A DNA stretch of 64,000 nt from positions 18,839 through 82,838 of the forward strand of contig NZ_JAQAGZ010000027.1 of assembly GCF_027533625.1 (NCBI RefSeq). The letters are read 5' to 3'. The DNA comes from Paenibacillus gyeongsangnamensis (lineage in GTDB: Bacteria; Bacillota; Bacilli; Paenibacillales; NBRC-103111). Made by a program: the position numbers and the translations under genes. Positions within the stretch are counted from its first letter, which is position 1, and the number at the start of each line of letters is the position of its first letter. The notes below the pieces were generated by a model, which ran no database searches, was not told the DNA's origin, and was given only the letters and a program-made list of their open reading frames with translations. This document shows positions 41,439-50,000 of this stretch, piece after piece.

Positions 41439-41466
41439 AGCACTCTCACCCGAGGGTGCTTTTTTA
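41439..41466 (+). terminator. hairpin before the large terminase gene
   Basis: AAGCACTC and GAGGGTGCTT with loop TCACCC, followed by TTTTTT. A near copy lies at 45250-45275 before the portal gene, each followed by an AAAGGAGG ribosome site. Confidence 0.65.
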
Positions 41467-41497
41467 TGTCCGAGAAAGGAGGAGATTGTACGGAACG

Positions 41498-42443
41498 ATG
41501 GCAAAACCGAAGCTTAAGCCTCCAACGTTTCGCTGGTCGCCGTTCTCCAATAAGCAGCTGAAGGTTTTAACCTGGTGGATGCCCGGGGAAAGCCCGCATG
41601 CCGATAAGGACGCGCTGATCTGCGACGGATCGGTTCGGGCAGGCAAGACGATGTGTATGTCATTCAGCTACATCGTCTGGGCCACAGAGACATTTAACGG
41701 CGATCAGTTCGGCATGGCCGGCAAGACGATCGGTGCTCTCAGCCGGAATGTCGTGGGTCCACTCAAAAATATGCTTAGGAGCCGCGGGTATCGGGTGCAT
41801 GATGATCTGACGGGCAATGTGCTGACGATTAGCCGCGGAATGAAGACGAATTACTTCTTCCTCTTCGGCGGCAAGGACGAGCGCAGCCAGGACCTGATCC
41901 AAGGGATCACATTGGCCGGCATGTTCTTCGATGAAGTTGCATTGATGCCGCAGAGCTTCGTCAACCAGGCAACAGCGCGTTGCTCCGTTAACGGGGCCAA
42001 GTTCTGGTTCAACTGCAACCCGGCGGGGCCGTACCACTGGTTCAAGATGGAATGGCTCGATCAGCTCGAGCGGAAAAACGCGCTGCACCTTCATTTCACG
42101 ATGGAGGATAACCTTTCATTGTCGGAAAAGGTGCGTGAGCGATACAAGCGTATGTACACCGGGATTTTCTACAAGCGGTACATTCTCGGGCTCTGGGTGC
42201 TTGCTGAGGGCATCATCTACGACATGTGGGACGAAGATCAGAACACGTTCGAGGACGCCGATCTGGTGCCTGGGTTCAAGATGCTGGCCCGGCGCTACAT
42301 CGCGATCGACTACGGGACGAGTAACCCTATGGTGTTCCTGGACATATGGGACGACGGCGATACGTGCTGGGTGCTGAACGAGTATTATTACGACGGCCGG
42401 GCCCGCGGCGTCCAGAAAGAAGACAGCCAGTACGCTGACGATT
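41498..42443 (+). CDS. phage terminase large subunit, exon 1
   Basis: 315 codons of the DNA-packaging ATPase. Walker A is GSVRAGKT near residue 47 and Walker B AGMFFDEVALMP near 147. The nuclease domain begins with AIDYGTSNPMVFLDIW near 270. The reading is cut at QYADD by a group II intron (5' end GTGCG at 42444). AAAGGAGGAG precedes ATG 41498. The rest of the gene continues at 44303. XtmB/PBSX-like family. Confidence 0.9.
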
Positions 42444-44302
42444 GTGCGCCACGAATGCGCGGCGCGTAAGAAAGCCAAAGCAATGCTGAACAAAAGATGA
42501 AGGCGGGCCCTTCGGAGCCGCTGTACAGGCGGAGGCTTCAAACCACCTTAAGCTGCTGCGGTCAAAAGCCGTGGTGGTGAGCGTTAAGGAAAAGGCAGAG
42601 CAAGACTCTGTCAGGTGAGTGCTACGGAGACGAACACAAGTCAATGGCTGATAAAGTGTCGAAAGCGTAGGGATGTCATCAAAACCAGGAGGGAGTCGTT
42701 GGCCTGGGATTAGTCTGGAGGAAACCTGTTTACTGTCCAGATGGTGGCCGGCATGAAGGCGGCGTGAACGTAGCACAGGCTTTTGTTCGGAACGTGGGAA
42801 CCTACGACTCCGATGTTAATGGAAAAGTCCAAGCGGAAATCCCGCAAGGATAAAAGTACAGATGCGGAGTATAGGGGCGGAATAGCCCGTAGTAGCAATG
42901 AACCCACTGAAAAGGTGGCGGAGCCAAGGGGCTGTGTTATCCGGTTTTGAAAATGCGTCAACCGCGAAAGTGGGAGGAACAAATGGACAAAACAAAGTCG
43001 TATGAAATCTCAAAGCACAAGGTTTGGGAAGCCTATGAGCTAGTCAAGGCGAACAAAGGAGCGGCCGGGGTCGATGAAGAGTCGATACAGAAGTTCGAAG
43101 CCAACCTGAAAGACAACCTCTATAAAATCTGGAACCGAATGTCCTCAGGGAGTTACTTTCCCCCGCCAGTCAAAGCGGTAGAAATACCGAAGAAGAATGG
43201 CGGCGTCAGGATATTAGGGGTGCCAACTGTGTCAGATCGCATCGCGCAAATGACAGCTAAACTGTACTTTGAGCCGACGGTGGAACCCATTTTCCATCCA
43301 GACTCTTACGGATACAGACCGGGAAAATCCGCTATTGATGCCGTTCGAGTGACAAGAACTCGCTGTTGGCGATACGACTGGGTGTTGGAATTTGACATCA
43401 AGGGTCTATTTGACAACATCGATCATGAGCTTCTTATGAAAGCGGTGAAGAAGCATACGGACTGTGCGTGGGTCATTCTCTACATCGAAAGATGGCTAAA
43501 GGCTCCATTCCAAATGAAGAATGGAGACATCGTAGAACGAACTTCCGGCACACCACAAGGTGGGGTCATCAGTCCAGTACTTGCAAATCTGTTCATGCAT
43601 TACACGTTTGATAAGTGGATGGGAATCGAACAGCCTCAAAATCCGTGGGCAAGATACGCGGATGATGCAGTGATTCACTGCCGAACGAAAGAAGATGCTG
43701 AACAACTGCTAAAGAAACTCAAGGAGCGGTTTGCACAATGCAAACTCGAATTACATCCGGCGAAAACTCGGATTGTCTACTGCAAAGATGATGACCGTAA
43801 TGGAGATCATCCGGAGATCAAGTTTGACTTCTTAGGATATACCTTTCAGCCAAGGAGGTCAAAGAACCGGCATGGAAAATTTTTCATTAACTTCACACCA
43901 GCGGTAAGCAACAAAGCGTGTAAAGCGATGAGACAGACAATACGAGGTTGGCGGATGCATTTGAAACCGGACATCACTATCCATGATCTGTCTCGGATGT
44001 TCAATGCGTCCATTAGAGGGTGGCTCAACTACTACGGGCACTTTTACAAGTCACAGCTATACCCGGTTTTCCGCCATATGAATCAGGCGCTCGTCCAGTG
44101 GGCTAGAAGGAAATACAAGAAACTGGAGAGGCACAAGATTCGGGCAATTAGATGGCTGGGTCGACTTGCGAAGAACCTTCCCAGACTCTTTGCCCATTGG
44201 CAGTTAGGAATACTGCCTGCGGCTGGATAATGGGAGCCGGATGAGCCGAGAGGTTCACGTCCGGTTCTGAGAGGGCCTGAGGGTGCGATTCCCTCGGGCT
44301 AC
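42444..44302 (+). mobile_element. group II intron inserted in the terminase gene
   Basis: The 5' end GTGCGCC fits the GUGYG consensus, and the 3' part has domain V (GAGCCGGATGAGCCGAGAGG to about 44270) and a domain VI hairpin ending GGGCTAC. Length about 1.86 kb with a full maturase gene. Exon boundaries are certain to about one base: with exactly these ends the exons join one base out of frame, while a 3' boundary one base earlier gives an open junction. It lies in the sense orientation, so splicing could restore the mRNA. Confidence 0.88.
42983..44230 (+). CDS. ltrA: group II intron reverse transcriptase/maturase
   Basis: A 415-residue intron-encoded protein. The reverse-transcriptase blocks are complete: KANKGAAGVDEESI (RT0/1), DSYGYRPGKSAIDAV, LEFDIKGLFDNIDHELL, SGTPQGGVISPVLANLFMHY and the active site ARYADDAVIHC. 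The maturase X domain follows (MFNASIRGWLNYYGHFYKSQ). There is no HNH endonuclease. The protein supports splicing and target-primed mobility. GGGAGG lies 5 bases before ATG 42983, which is preferred to an upstream in-frame ATG. Confidence 0.93.
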   Translation: MDKTKSYEISKHKVWEAYELVKANKGAAGVDEESIQKFEANLKDNLYKIWNRMSSGSYFPPPVKAVEIPKKNGGVRILGVPTVSDRIAQMTAKLYFEPTVEPIFHPDSYGYRPGKSAIDAVRVTRTRCWRYDWVLEFDIKGLFDNIDHELLMKAVKKHTDCAWVILYIERWLKAPFQMKNGDIVERTSGTPQGGVISPVLANLFMHYTFDKWMGIEQPQNPWARYADDAVIHCRTKEDAEQLLKKLKERFAQCKLELHPAKTRIVYCKDDDRNGDHPEIKFDFLGYTFQPRRSKNRHGKFFINFTPAVSNKACKAMRQTIRGWRMHLKPDITIHDLSRMFNASIRGWLNYYGHFYKSQLYPVFRHMNQALVQWARRKYKKLERHKIRAIRWLGRLAKNLPRLFAHWQLGILPAAG

Positions 44303-44652
44303 TTACCTCGTGGAGTTCGTTGGTGATGAACGACCAGTCGCAACGATCCTTGATCCTTCAGCAGCCAGCTTTAGAGTCGCTTTGCGAAACAGAGGCGTGT
44401 ACGTCAAGGATGCGGATAACGAAGTTGCGGACGGCATTCGGAATGTTTCTACGATGATGGCAAGGCGCAAGCTTCGGGTCCATCGTAGGAATTGCCCGAA
44501 CTTTCTAAAAGAACGGGCCAGCTACATCTGGGACGAAAAAAGCCGTGCAGCGCGGCGAGGAAAAGCCATTGAAGCAGATGGATCATAGCATGGACGCCAT
44601 AAGGTATTTCGTGAAAACGATCATCAGGCCTAGAAGGCTGGCAGCAGCATAG
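44303..44652 (+). pseudogene. phage terminase large subunit, exon 2 with a frameshift
   Basis: The frame reads LVEFVGDERPVATILDPSAA and continues through the nuclease domain to SYIWDEK, then leaves frame. A run of six A at 44536-44541 appears one base too long: with five, the protein continues AVQRGEEKPLKQMDHSMDAI and RYFVKTIIRPRRLAAA to TAG 44650, the usual end of this family. With the extra A the frame ends at TAG/TGA near 44588. Confidence 0.8.
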
Positions 44653-44670
44653 GGGGAGGGGGGGGGTAAA

Positions 44671-44775
44671 ATGAACTGGTATAAATCAATTAAATACAGT
44701 TACCGAGAACCAAAAATAACCCGGTATGTATGGGTACCTTATAAGGGATTCGAGTCCGTATCTAGCGGTACTTGA
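44671..44775 (+). CDS. possible 34-residue peptide after a G-tract
   Basis: ATG 44671 follows a run of G residues that would serve as a very strong ribosome site. The peptide starts MNWYKSIKYSYREPKITRYV. It may be the start of a phage gene interrupted by the following sequence. The stretch 44776-45030 has no supported gene, only a hairpin-rich segment (see findings). Confidence 0.35.
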   Translation: MNWYKSIKYSYREPKITRYVWVPYKGFESVSSGT

Positions 44776-45030
44776 AAACGAAAGCAATCGTGAGAAATAC
44801 GGAGATTGTAAAAAGCAAAAATCACGCTGTTTTTCGATTGTTCCATGGAAGCGTAATCGGCTGTAATCGCCGTATTTGACCGAAAATGAAGATCGGACCG
44901 TCCAGACATCTGTACAAAATACGCGTTTTAAACAGTAGTGCCCGGCATTTACGTCAAGGATGGCAGCGAAGAGGAACAAACGGCTTATTCACGAAAGTAT
45001 ATCATTTTATAGGAAAAGGATGATACGATA

Positions 45031-45204
45031 ATGCCGAATACAAATGCTAAAGATGACATGTATAACTTCCTGTGGACTGATTTGACATCCCGGATCAATG
45101 CACTAATCGCAACGGGCAATCCTGCCCAAGTATCCGATCTTCAAGCCGCTATTACTGCGAATACGGCGCTATTTAATAACACCAATTGGGAATTCGGGGA
45201 TTAA
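45031..45204 (+). CDS. 57-residue phage protein before the portal gene
   Basis: Begins MPNTNAKDDMYNFLWTDLTS and ends NTNWEFGD. GGAAAAGGATG lies before ATG 45031. It sits directly upstream of the terminator-like hairpin and portal gene. Function unknown. Confidence 0.6.
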   Translation: MPNTNAKDDMYNFLWTDLTSRINALIATGNPAQVSDLQAAITANTALFNNTNWEFGD

Positions 45205-45249
45205 TTTATAGCGCGAGTTTAGATGGAAAATAACGCCATTTGCGAGCAG

Positions 45250-45275
45250 GCACCCTTCACCCGAGGGTGCTTTTT
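45250..45275 (+). terminator. hairpin before the portal gene
   Basis: GCACCCT and AGGGTGC with loop TCACCCG, followed by TTTTTATTT. Near copy of the hairpin at 41439. Confidence 0.6.
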
Positions 45276-45306
45276 ATTTGGTCGGAAAGGAGGGAGGAGG
45301 GATAAC

Positions 45307-46674
45307 TTGAGCAGACGTAATAGATCAAACCGGAGATCCGTACAAGATGCCAGGAAAACCATGCCGAAGCCTAAGCCTCCCAAGGGTATGTTTACGACGG
45401 ATTCTTTCTCGAATCCAATTGCGAGGATGGGCTTCGGTACGCCGAACTTGCTTGAAGGCACCAACTATGTAATGACGCGGGCCACACTGAATTACAACTT
45501 GATGAACACCCTTTACCGAAGTCATTGGATCGTTAGGCGCATCATTGATACGATACCGGAAGACATGACGCGGAACTGGATCACGGTCAATTCGCAGATG
45601 GATCCGGAGGATATCCGCAAAATTGATAAGGCGTGGAAGAAGAACGGGTTAAAATCCAAAATACTGCACGGGTTAAAATGGGGCCGTCTGTATGGCGGTG
45701 CGGTAGGTATCATCATGATCAAAGGCCATGAAGATATCTTGGATCAACCGCTTGACTTTGACACGATTATGCCGGGATCCTTCGCGGGGCTTACCGTGGT
45801 TGATCGATGGTCCGATGCATATCCGAGTTTGGAGCTTGTGGAAGATATCGATAGTACGGAGTTTGGCTTGCCCCTTTCCTATCAAGTGACACTGGAAGGC
45901 GGCAAACTTATCCACGTTCACCATAGCCGGATCATCCGTTTTTCGGGACGCAAACTCCCTTACTGGGAAGAGCTTGCGGAAGTGCATTGGGGCGCTTCAG
46001 AGGTAGAGGTCGTGTTCGATGAATTGAAAAAACGCGACAACACATCATGGAATATCGCGCAGCTCGTCTTCTTAGCTAACCTTCGCGTGATGAAAATAGG
46101 CGATCTTAGCGAAGTATTGGCGATAGGAAATGCCCAGGCACAGCAAGACTTGTATAACACCTTGCAAATGCAAAACTGGCTGATGTCCAATATGGGCATC
46201 TATGTTATGGGTAATCAGGACGGATTTGAAACGCACCAATACACGTTCAGCGGATTAAATGACATCTATGAGAGCTTCATGATGGACGTGGCCGGGGCTT
46301 GCCAAATCCCCGTCACCAAGCTTTTCGGACGTTCTCCAGCGGGCCTTAACGCTACGGGCGACGCGGACATGCAGAATTATTACGAGACCATCCAAGAATC
46401 GCAGGAGACGGTTCTCGCGCCGGTGCTTGATAAGATTATACCCATTATCTGTATGTCAGAGTTCGGCGCGATACCAGACGATATCGATTATACATTTAAT
46501 CCGATTCGCACACCGACGGATAAGGAAACTGCTGAACTGTCGGCCAAGAAATCCGAGGCAATATTGGAGGCATTTAACTCCGGCGTTATCAGTCAAAAAA
46601 TAACGCTTAAAGAGCTCAAGGCACTTAGCACGACAACCGGTATGTTCACGAATATAACGGACGAGGATATCTAA
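45307..46674 (+). CDS. phage portal protein (DUF1073 family)
   Basis: A 455-residue portal of the DUF1073/Phage_portal_3 family, the ring at the capsid vertex through which DNA is packaged. Family features include LMNTLYRSHWIVRRIIDTIP near 75, GRLYGGAVGIIMIKG near 130 and AGACQIPVTKLFGRSPAGLN near 350. The start is TTG 45307, 6 bases after GGAGGAGGG. The frame stops at TAA 46672 but stays open afterwards for 59 codons (ADDSTNPGESLPKDGDLNYG...) to TGA 46852, which suggests a premature stop in the C-terminal tail. Confidence 0.88.
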   Translation: MSRRNRSNRRSVQDARKTMPKPKPPKGMFTTDSFSNPIARMGFGTPNLLEGTNYVMTRATLNYNLMNTLYRSHWIVRRIIDTIPEDMTRNWITVNSQMDPEDIRKIDKAWKKNGLKSKILHGLKWGRLYGGAVGIIMIKGHEDILDQPLDFDTIMPGSFAGLTVVDRWSDAYPSLELVEDIDSTEFGLPLSYQVTLEGGKLIHVHHSRIIRFSGRKLPYWEELAEVHWGASEVEVVFDELKKRDNTSWNIAQLVFLANLRVMKIGDLSEVLAIGNAQAQQDLYNTLQMQNWLMSNMGIYVMGNQDGFETHQYTFSGLNDIYESFMMDVAGACQIPVTKLFGRSPAGLNATGDADMQNYYETIQESQETVLAPVLDKIIPIICMSEFGAIPDDIDYTFNPIRTPTDKETAELSAKKSEAILEAFNSGVISQKITLKELKALSTTTGMFTNITDEDI

Positions 46675-46732
46675 AATGCCGATGACTCAACCAATCCGGG
46701 CGAATCCTTGCCGAAAGATGGTGATTTAAACT

Positions 46733-47563
46733 ATGGCGCCTTTGTTCCAACCACGCCGAAGGATCGAACAAAGCTTCAAAAAGGCTCTTCTGCAAGCGAT
46801 GCTAAGCCTAACCCGTTTGTTAGATGGCTTAGACGATCCATTCGAGATCGTTGAAAGGATACGGGCCTTTTCACGCAGTAAGGACTTCGCCGTATACGCA
46901 GAGGCCACGGCTTTGAAGATGGTGACACACCTCTTCAGCGATTCGGGCCGAACCTGGCGGCAAGCGGCTAGGAAGAACAGCCAAGGGCGAATGGTTTACG
47001 AGGCATTACAGAAGGAAATGTCGGGCCCTATGGGCGCTGCTGTCTGGCATCAAGTCAGGCGTAATGCCGAGATTATCAAGTCGCTGCCTTTAGACGTAGC
47101 AGTAGCCGTCAATGAGCACATCTTGAACGAGGCGCTAAAAGGTAGGCGGGCTTCCAGTATCGCTCAGGAGATTCAACTCCTGTTCCCGGAGAAGTCAAGA
47201 GCCAAGGCCAACCTCATCGCGCGTACCGAGACGAGCAAGACCGCTACAGCGATCACACAAGCGCGTAGTGAGCTCGTTGGTGTTCAATGGTATATTTGGC
47301 GGTCGAGTGAAGATGAACGCGTCAGAGACAGTCACAAGCTAATGGACGGCGTTCTGGTGCGCTGGACCGATCCGCCGAGTCCAGAGAGGCTTGCCAAGGA
47401 AAAACATACCTTTGGGCACTACCATGCAGGTGAAATTTTTAACTGCCGGTGTTTTTGCTCTCCTGTGATTGACCTTGATCGAATTACCTGGCCGGCGCTG
47501 GTCTATTACAGGGGAAGCGTGCAGCGCATGTCCCGTAAGCAGTTTGAAAGAATCGCAGCGTAG
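46733..47563 (+). CDS. phage head morphogenesis protein (Mu F / SPP1 gp7 type)
   Basis: A 276-residue minor head protein. The C-terminal domain has the family block VQWYIWRSSEDERVRDSHKLMDG followed by HYHAGEIFNCRCFCSPVID near 245, with the conserved Asn-Cys-Arg-Cys. It is usually encoded just after the portal, as here. The start is uncertain because no ribosome site precedes ATG 46733, and the portal frame may overlap it by 120 bp. Confidence 0.85.
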   Translation: MAPLFQPRRRIEQSFKKALLQAMLSLTRLLDGLDDPFEIVERIRAFSRSKDFAVYAEATALKMVTHLFSDSGRTWRQAARKNSQGRMVYEALQKEMSGPMGAAVWHQVRRNAEIIKSLPLDVAVAVNEHILNEALKGRRASSIAQEIQLLFPEKSRAKANLIARTETSKTATAITQARSELVGVQWYIWRSSEDERVRDSHKLMDGVLVRWTDPPSPERLAKEKHTFGHYHAGEIFNCRCFCSPVIDLDRITWPALVYYRGSVQRMSRKQFERIAA

Positions 47564-47577
47564 GAGGTGAGGGCGAT

Positions 47578-47856
47578 TTGAAGTTCAGTCCTGGTGATGA
47601 AGTGGTTGTTGTTGCTGACCCCCTCAATTACGGATTGCCTTTGGACAGTCACGCGGTTTTATTGAAAGTGGATTTAAATCCTATGGACATCCGGCGATAT
47701 TATATTCGCATACCGTTGAAACGCGAGGAATATTGGGTCACTGAAACAAGCATTGGATTGGCTAGTGAGGTAAATGCCAAACAAGCAGATAAAGCATTGA
47801 GGGAACATTCAATCAACGTTTCTCTCGATGATATTAAAATAGACTATTATAACTGA
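47578..47856 (+). CDS. small phage protein, SH3-like
   Basis: A 92-residue protein starting at TTG 47578 behind AGGAGGTGAGGG. The N-terminus KFSPGDEVVVVADPLNYG suggests a small beta-barrel. It is the last phage gene, followed by a terminator. Function unknown. Confidence 0.65.
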   Translation: MKFSPGDEVVVVADPLNYGLPLDSHAVLLKVDLNPMDIRRYYIRIPLKREEYWVTETSIGLASEVNAKQADKALREHSINVSLDDIKIDYYN

Positions 47857-47862
47857 AACATA

Positions 47863-47896
47863 AATAAAGCCCTCAACCATCGGAGAGGGCTTTATT
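47863..47896 (+). terminator. terminator at the right end of the phage genes
   Basis: Arms AATAAAGCCCTC and GAGGGCTTTATT with a 10-nt loop. A second hairpin AAACCCTTG/CAAGGGTTT lies at 47976-47998 close to attR. Confidence 0.7.
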
Positions 47897-48035
47897 ACTT
47901 TGGGGACGAATTGGGGACAGAATGTCTTTATTTTGATAGGAAATAAGGGCATATGGGAACAAATAAGAACGGAAAAAACCCTTGATATACAAGGGTTTAG
48001 GGAATTCCGTCTATTATAAATCGTGTCATCTTTCT

Positions 48036-48051
48036 GCCCCGTTGGCGGGTC
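48036..48051. repeat. attR core of the prophage
   Basis: GCCCCGTTGGCGGGTC is identical to attL. The host side continues A and eight T residues and then a group II intron end, so the empty host site would be a complete terminator. Confidence 0.7.
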
Positions 48052-48059
48052 ATTTTTTT

Positions 48060-48595
48060 TGTCGTGCCCCGAGGCACGTATCTTCTAGCCGGTGAAAATC
48101 CGGTCGCGGGAGCCAAGCCCCCGCCGTAGCTGGGATGCGTACGTACGACGAAACTTTGCGTAGAAGCGCATCGACGAAAGTACCTGTCAGAGACAGGATA
48201 GCTCGGAAAGCGGAAGAACGCATCCGGGAGGTCGTAAAAGAACGTCTATCCACGCCGAACATGAGGCATAAATCATTTCTCGAACACGTGGAGTGGCTGA
48301 ATCCAAAGATTCAGGGGTGAAGGAACTACTATTACACGGCATACAGCCAATTAAAGCTGGCAAAGTTGGACTGGTACATACTGCAAAGGCTCACAAGATG
48401 GTACGCCAAGAAGAGGCAACGCGCAAGGTGGATGAGTTCGCTTCGAGAAGTGAGATTCCTGGCCGGACAATGTGGACTAAAAACGCTCTTGTGATCTGCA
48501 TGCACATGAATGACGAACATCGGAAAGCCGTATGAGGGAAAACCTCACGTACGGTTTGATGAGGAGGGGCAGATTTATCTGCCCTTTACTCTAGT
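48060..48595 (+). mobile_element. internally deleted class-C-type group II intron
   Basis: The 5' end (GTCGTGCCCCGAGGCACG...) follows the T tract of the att terminator directly. From about 48195 one frame reads RIREVVKERLSTPNMRHKSF and EHVEWLNPKIQG, a TGA at 48318 in place of the expected Trp, then RNYYYTAYSQLKLAKLDWYI and RLTRWYAKKRQRARWMSSLR, the maturase X domain and tail. The 3' end has domain V (GAAAGCCGTATGAGGGAAAA) and ends near 48595. The reverse-transcriptase domain is gone. Insertion right behind terminators is typical of class C introns. Confidence 0.85.
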
Positions 48596-48763
48596 GTCGC
48601 GAGGCCACTAAACAAGGTTTTGGGATTGGGAAAAACGATTTTCTATTTCAAAAGAGGTAAAATTCATTTATTTTTTTCGCTCGATTCATTTTATAATAGC
48701 CGGATTTTGGAAGAAGAATGTGTTACACTTATTATTGAAAACTTTTATGGGAGGGTTATAAGA

Positions 48764-49921
48764 ATGAACCAATTACAACAACATTTGACTCTTTTGCTTA
48801 AAAGTGTCATGGAAAAAGGGCCTGCTGGATGTGCGTGTACCGTTGTCAGAAGTGGTGAAGTGTTATATCAGGAAAGCTTTGGTTATGCGGATTTAGAGAA
48901 GAATAAAAAGATAGAATCTGATACGATTTACCGGATTTACTCGATGACCAAAGTGGTTACCTGCGTAGCGGCACTAATGCTTTATGAGAAGGGGCTTTAT
49001 CTGCTAAACGATCCACTGGAGGAATATCTACCGGAATTTAAAAGTCCTTCGGTGTACCGGTATAACGATTATGGCGCAAGGTCTGTTTCTCAGGCGTCAG
49101 GTCCGATACGGATCAAGGATTTATTTACAATGTCCTCAGGGCTTACATATGGCGGTGACAGTACAGAAACCGAACGGCAAACCCGTACAGTCATGGAAAA
49201 CGCCGTAACATCGATGGATATGCGAGCTCTATCCAAAGCGTTAGCAGCCGTTCCACTTGCTTTTGATCCCGGAACGCACTGGAAGTATGGTACGAGCCAC
49301 GATGTCCTGGCTGCTTTGATCGAGGTACTGTCCGGTGAAACATTCGGAGAGTTTTTGAGAAAGAAAATATTCGAACCATTAGAAATGACCGACACCTCAT
49401 TCCGTATTCCCGAGGAAAAGCGAGACCGACTTTGCAAGATGTATGACCGAGCAGAAGACGGTACACTGACTCCCAATATCAAAATGGACGCCCCTTATCA
49501 GCCGGGCTGTCAATATGAGAGCGGTGGAGGAGGCTTGCTGTCAACGATAGGTGATTACAGTCGGTTTGCACAGGCACTGGCGAGGGGTGGTGAACTGAAT
49601 GGGGCGCGGATTCTTGGCCGGAAGACGATACAACTGATGGGAACTAATCATTTAGGGCCACAGCAACTCAAAGATTTTAATTGGCCGCAAATGAGTGGTT
49701 ATGGCTATGGTTTAGGGGTCCGCGTCATGATGGATCCTGCAGATGGTGGAATTAACGGTTCAATAGGCGAATTTGGTTGGGCTGGTCTAGCCGGGTCGTG
49801 GGTGTTAATCGATCCAAAGGAGCAATTGTCCGTCGTTTACATGCAGCAAATGCTGCCAAGTCTCGAGCCGTACATACATCCTCGACTTAGGGCTGTTATT
49901 TATGGGGCGCTGGAGCAATAG
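48764..49921 (+). CDS. serine hydrolase, beta-lactamase/class C esterase family
   Basis: A 385-residue enzyme of the penicillin-binding/beta-lactamase fold. The nucleophile motif SxxK is IYSMTKVVTC near residue 64, the second motif region is GTHWKYGTSHDVLA near 170 (Tyr followed by Gly-Thr in place of YxN), and the C-terminal GWAGLAGSWVLIDP near 345 replaces KTG. No signal peptide, so it should be cytoplasmic. The substrate is unknown: esterase or peptidase are likely. ATG 48764 has GGGAGGG upstream. It is AT-richer than the core genes. Confidence 0.85.
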   Translation: MNQLQQHLTLLLKSVMEKGPAGCACTVVRSGEVLYQESFGYADLEKNKKIESDTIYRIYSMTKVVTCVAALMLYEKGLYLLNDPLEEYLPEFKSPSVYRYNDYGARSVSQASGPIRIKDLFTMSSGLTYGGDSTETERQTRTVMENAVTSMDMRALSKALAAVPLAFDPGTHWKYGTSHDVLAALIEVLSGETFGEFLRKKIFEPLEMTDTSFRIPEEKRDRLCKMYDRAEDGTLTPNIKMDAPYQPGCQYESGGGGLLSTIGDYSRFAQALARGGELNGARILGRKTIQLMGTNHLGPQQLKDFNWPQMSGYGYGLGVRVMMDPADGGINGSIGEFGWAGLAGSWVLIDPKEQLSVVYMQQMLPSLEPYIHPRLRAVIYGALEQ

Positions 49922-49971
49922 AAATTACGAAGAGCTGAAATCTGACTCCCAATCTTTCATCTCGAAATCAC

Positions 49972-50000
49972 AGCCTCGGTTCAATCCGAGGCTCTTTTTT
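49972..50000 (+). terminator. terminator of the serine hydrolase gene
   Basis: Arms AGCCTCGG and CCGAGGCT with loop TTCAAT and a T run; it overlaps the stop of the AraC fragment on the other strand. Confidence 0.8.

Larger units (their letters stand above)
33933..48051. mobile_element. decayed prophage, about 14.1 kb
   Basis: The element is bounded by the 16-bp direct repeat. In order it has a tyrosine integrase (inward at the left end), a truncated early gene, a DUF2303 protein, several small early genes, a cargo cluster, small and large terminase subunits, portal and a Mu-F-like head protein. Scaffold, capsid, tail, holin and endolysin genes and any repressor are absent. Group II introns interrupt it. 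Many genes carry truncations or single-base lesions, so it should not form particles. Confidence 0.85.

Noticed and set aside
44536..44542. AAAAAAG in the terminase exon 2 as a programmed -1 frameshift site
   Set aside because: The codon phase (GAA AAA AGC) does not match the X XXY YYZ arrangement, and the downstream frame needs a +1 shift. An extra A is simpler.
47976..47998. AAACCCTTG/CAAGGGTTT as the attachment core
   Set aside because: It has only a loose counterpart near attL (AAACCCTTTATAAATC on the minus strand), while the 16-bp repeat at 33933 and 48036 is exact.
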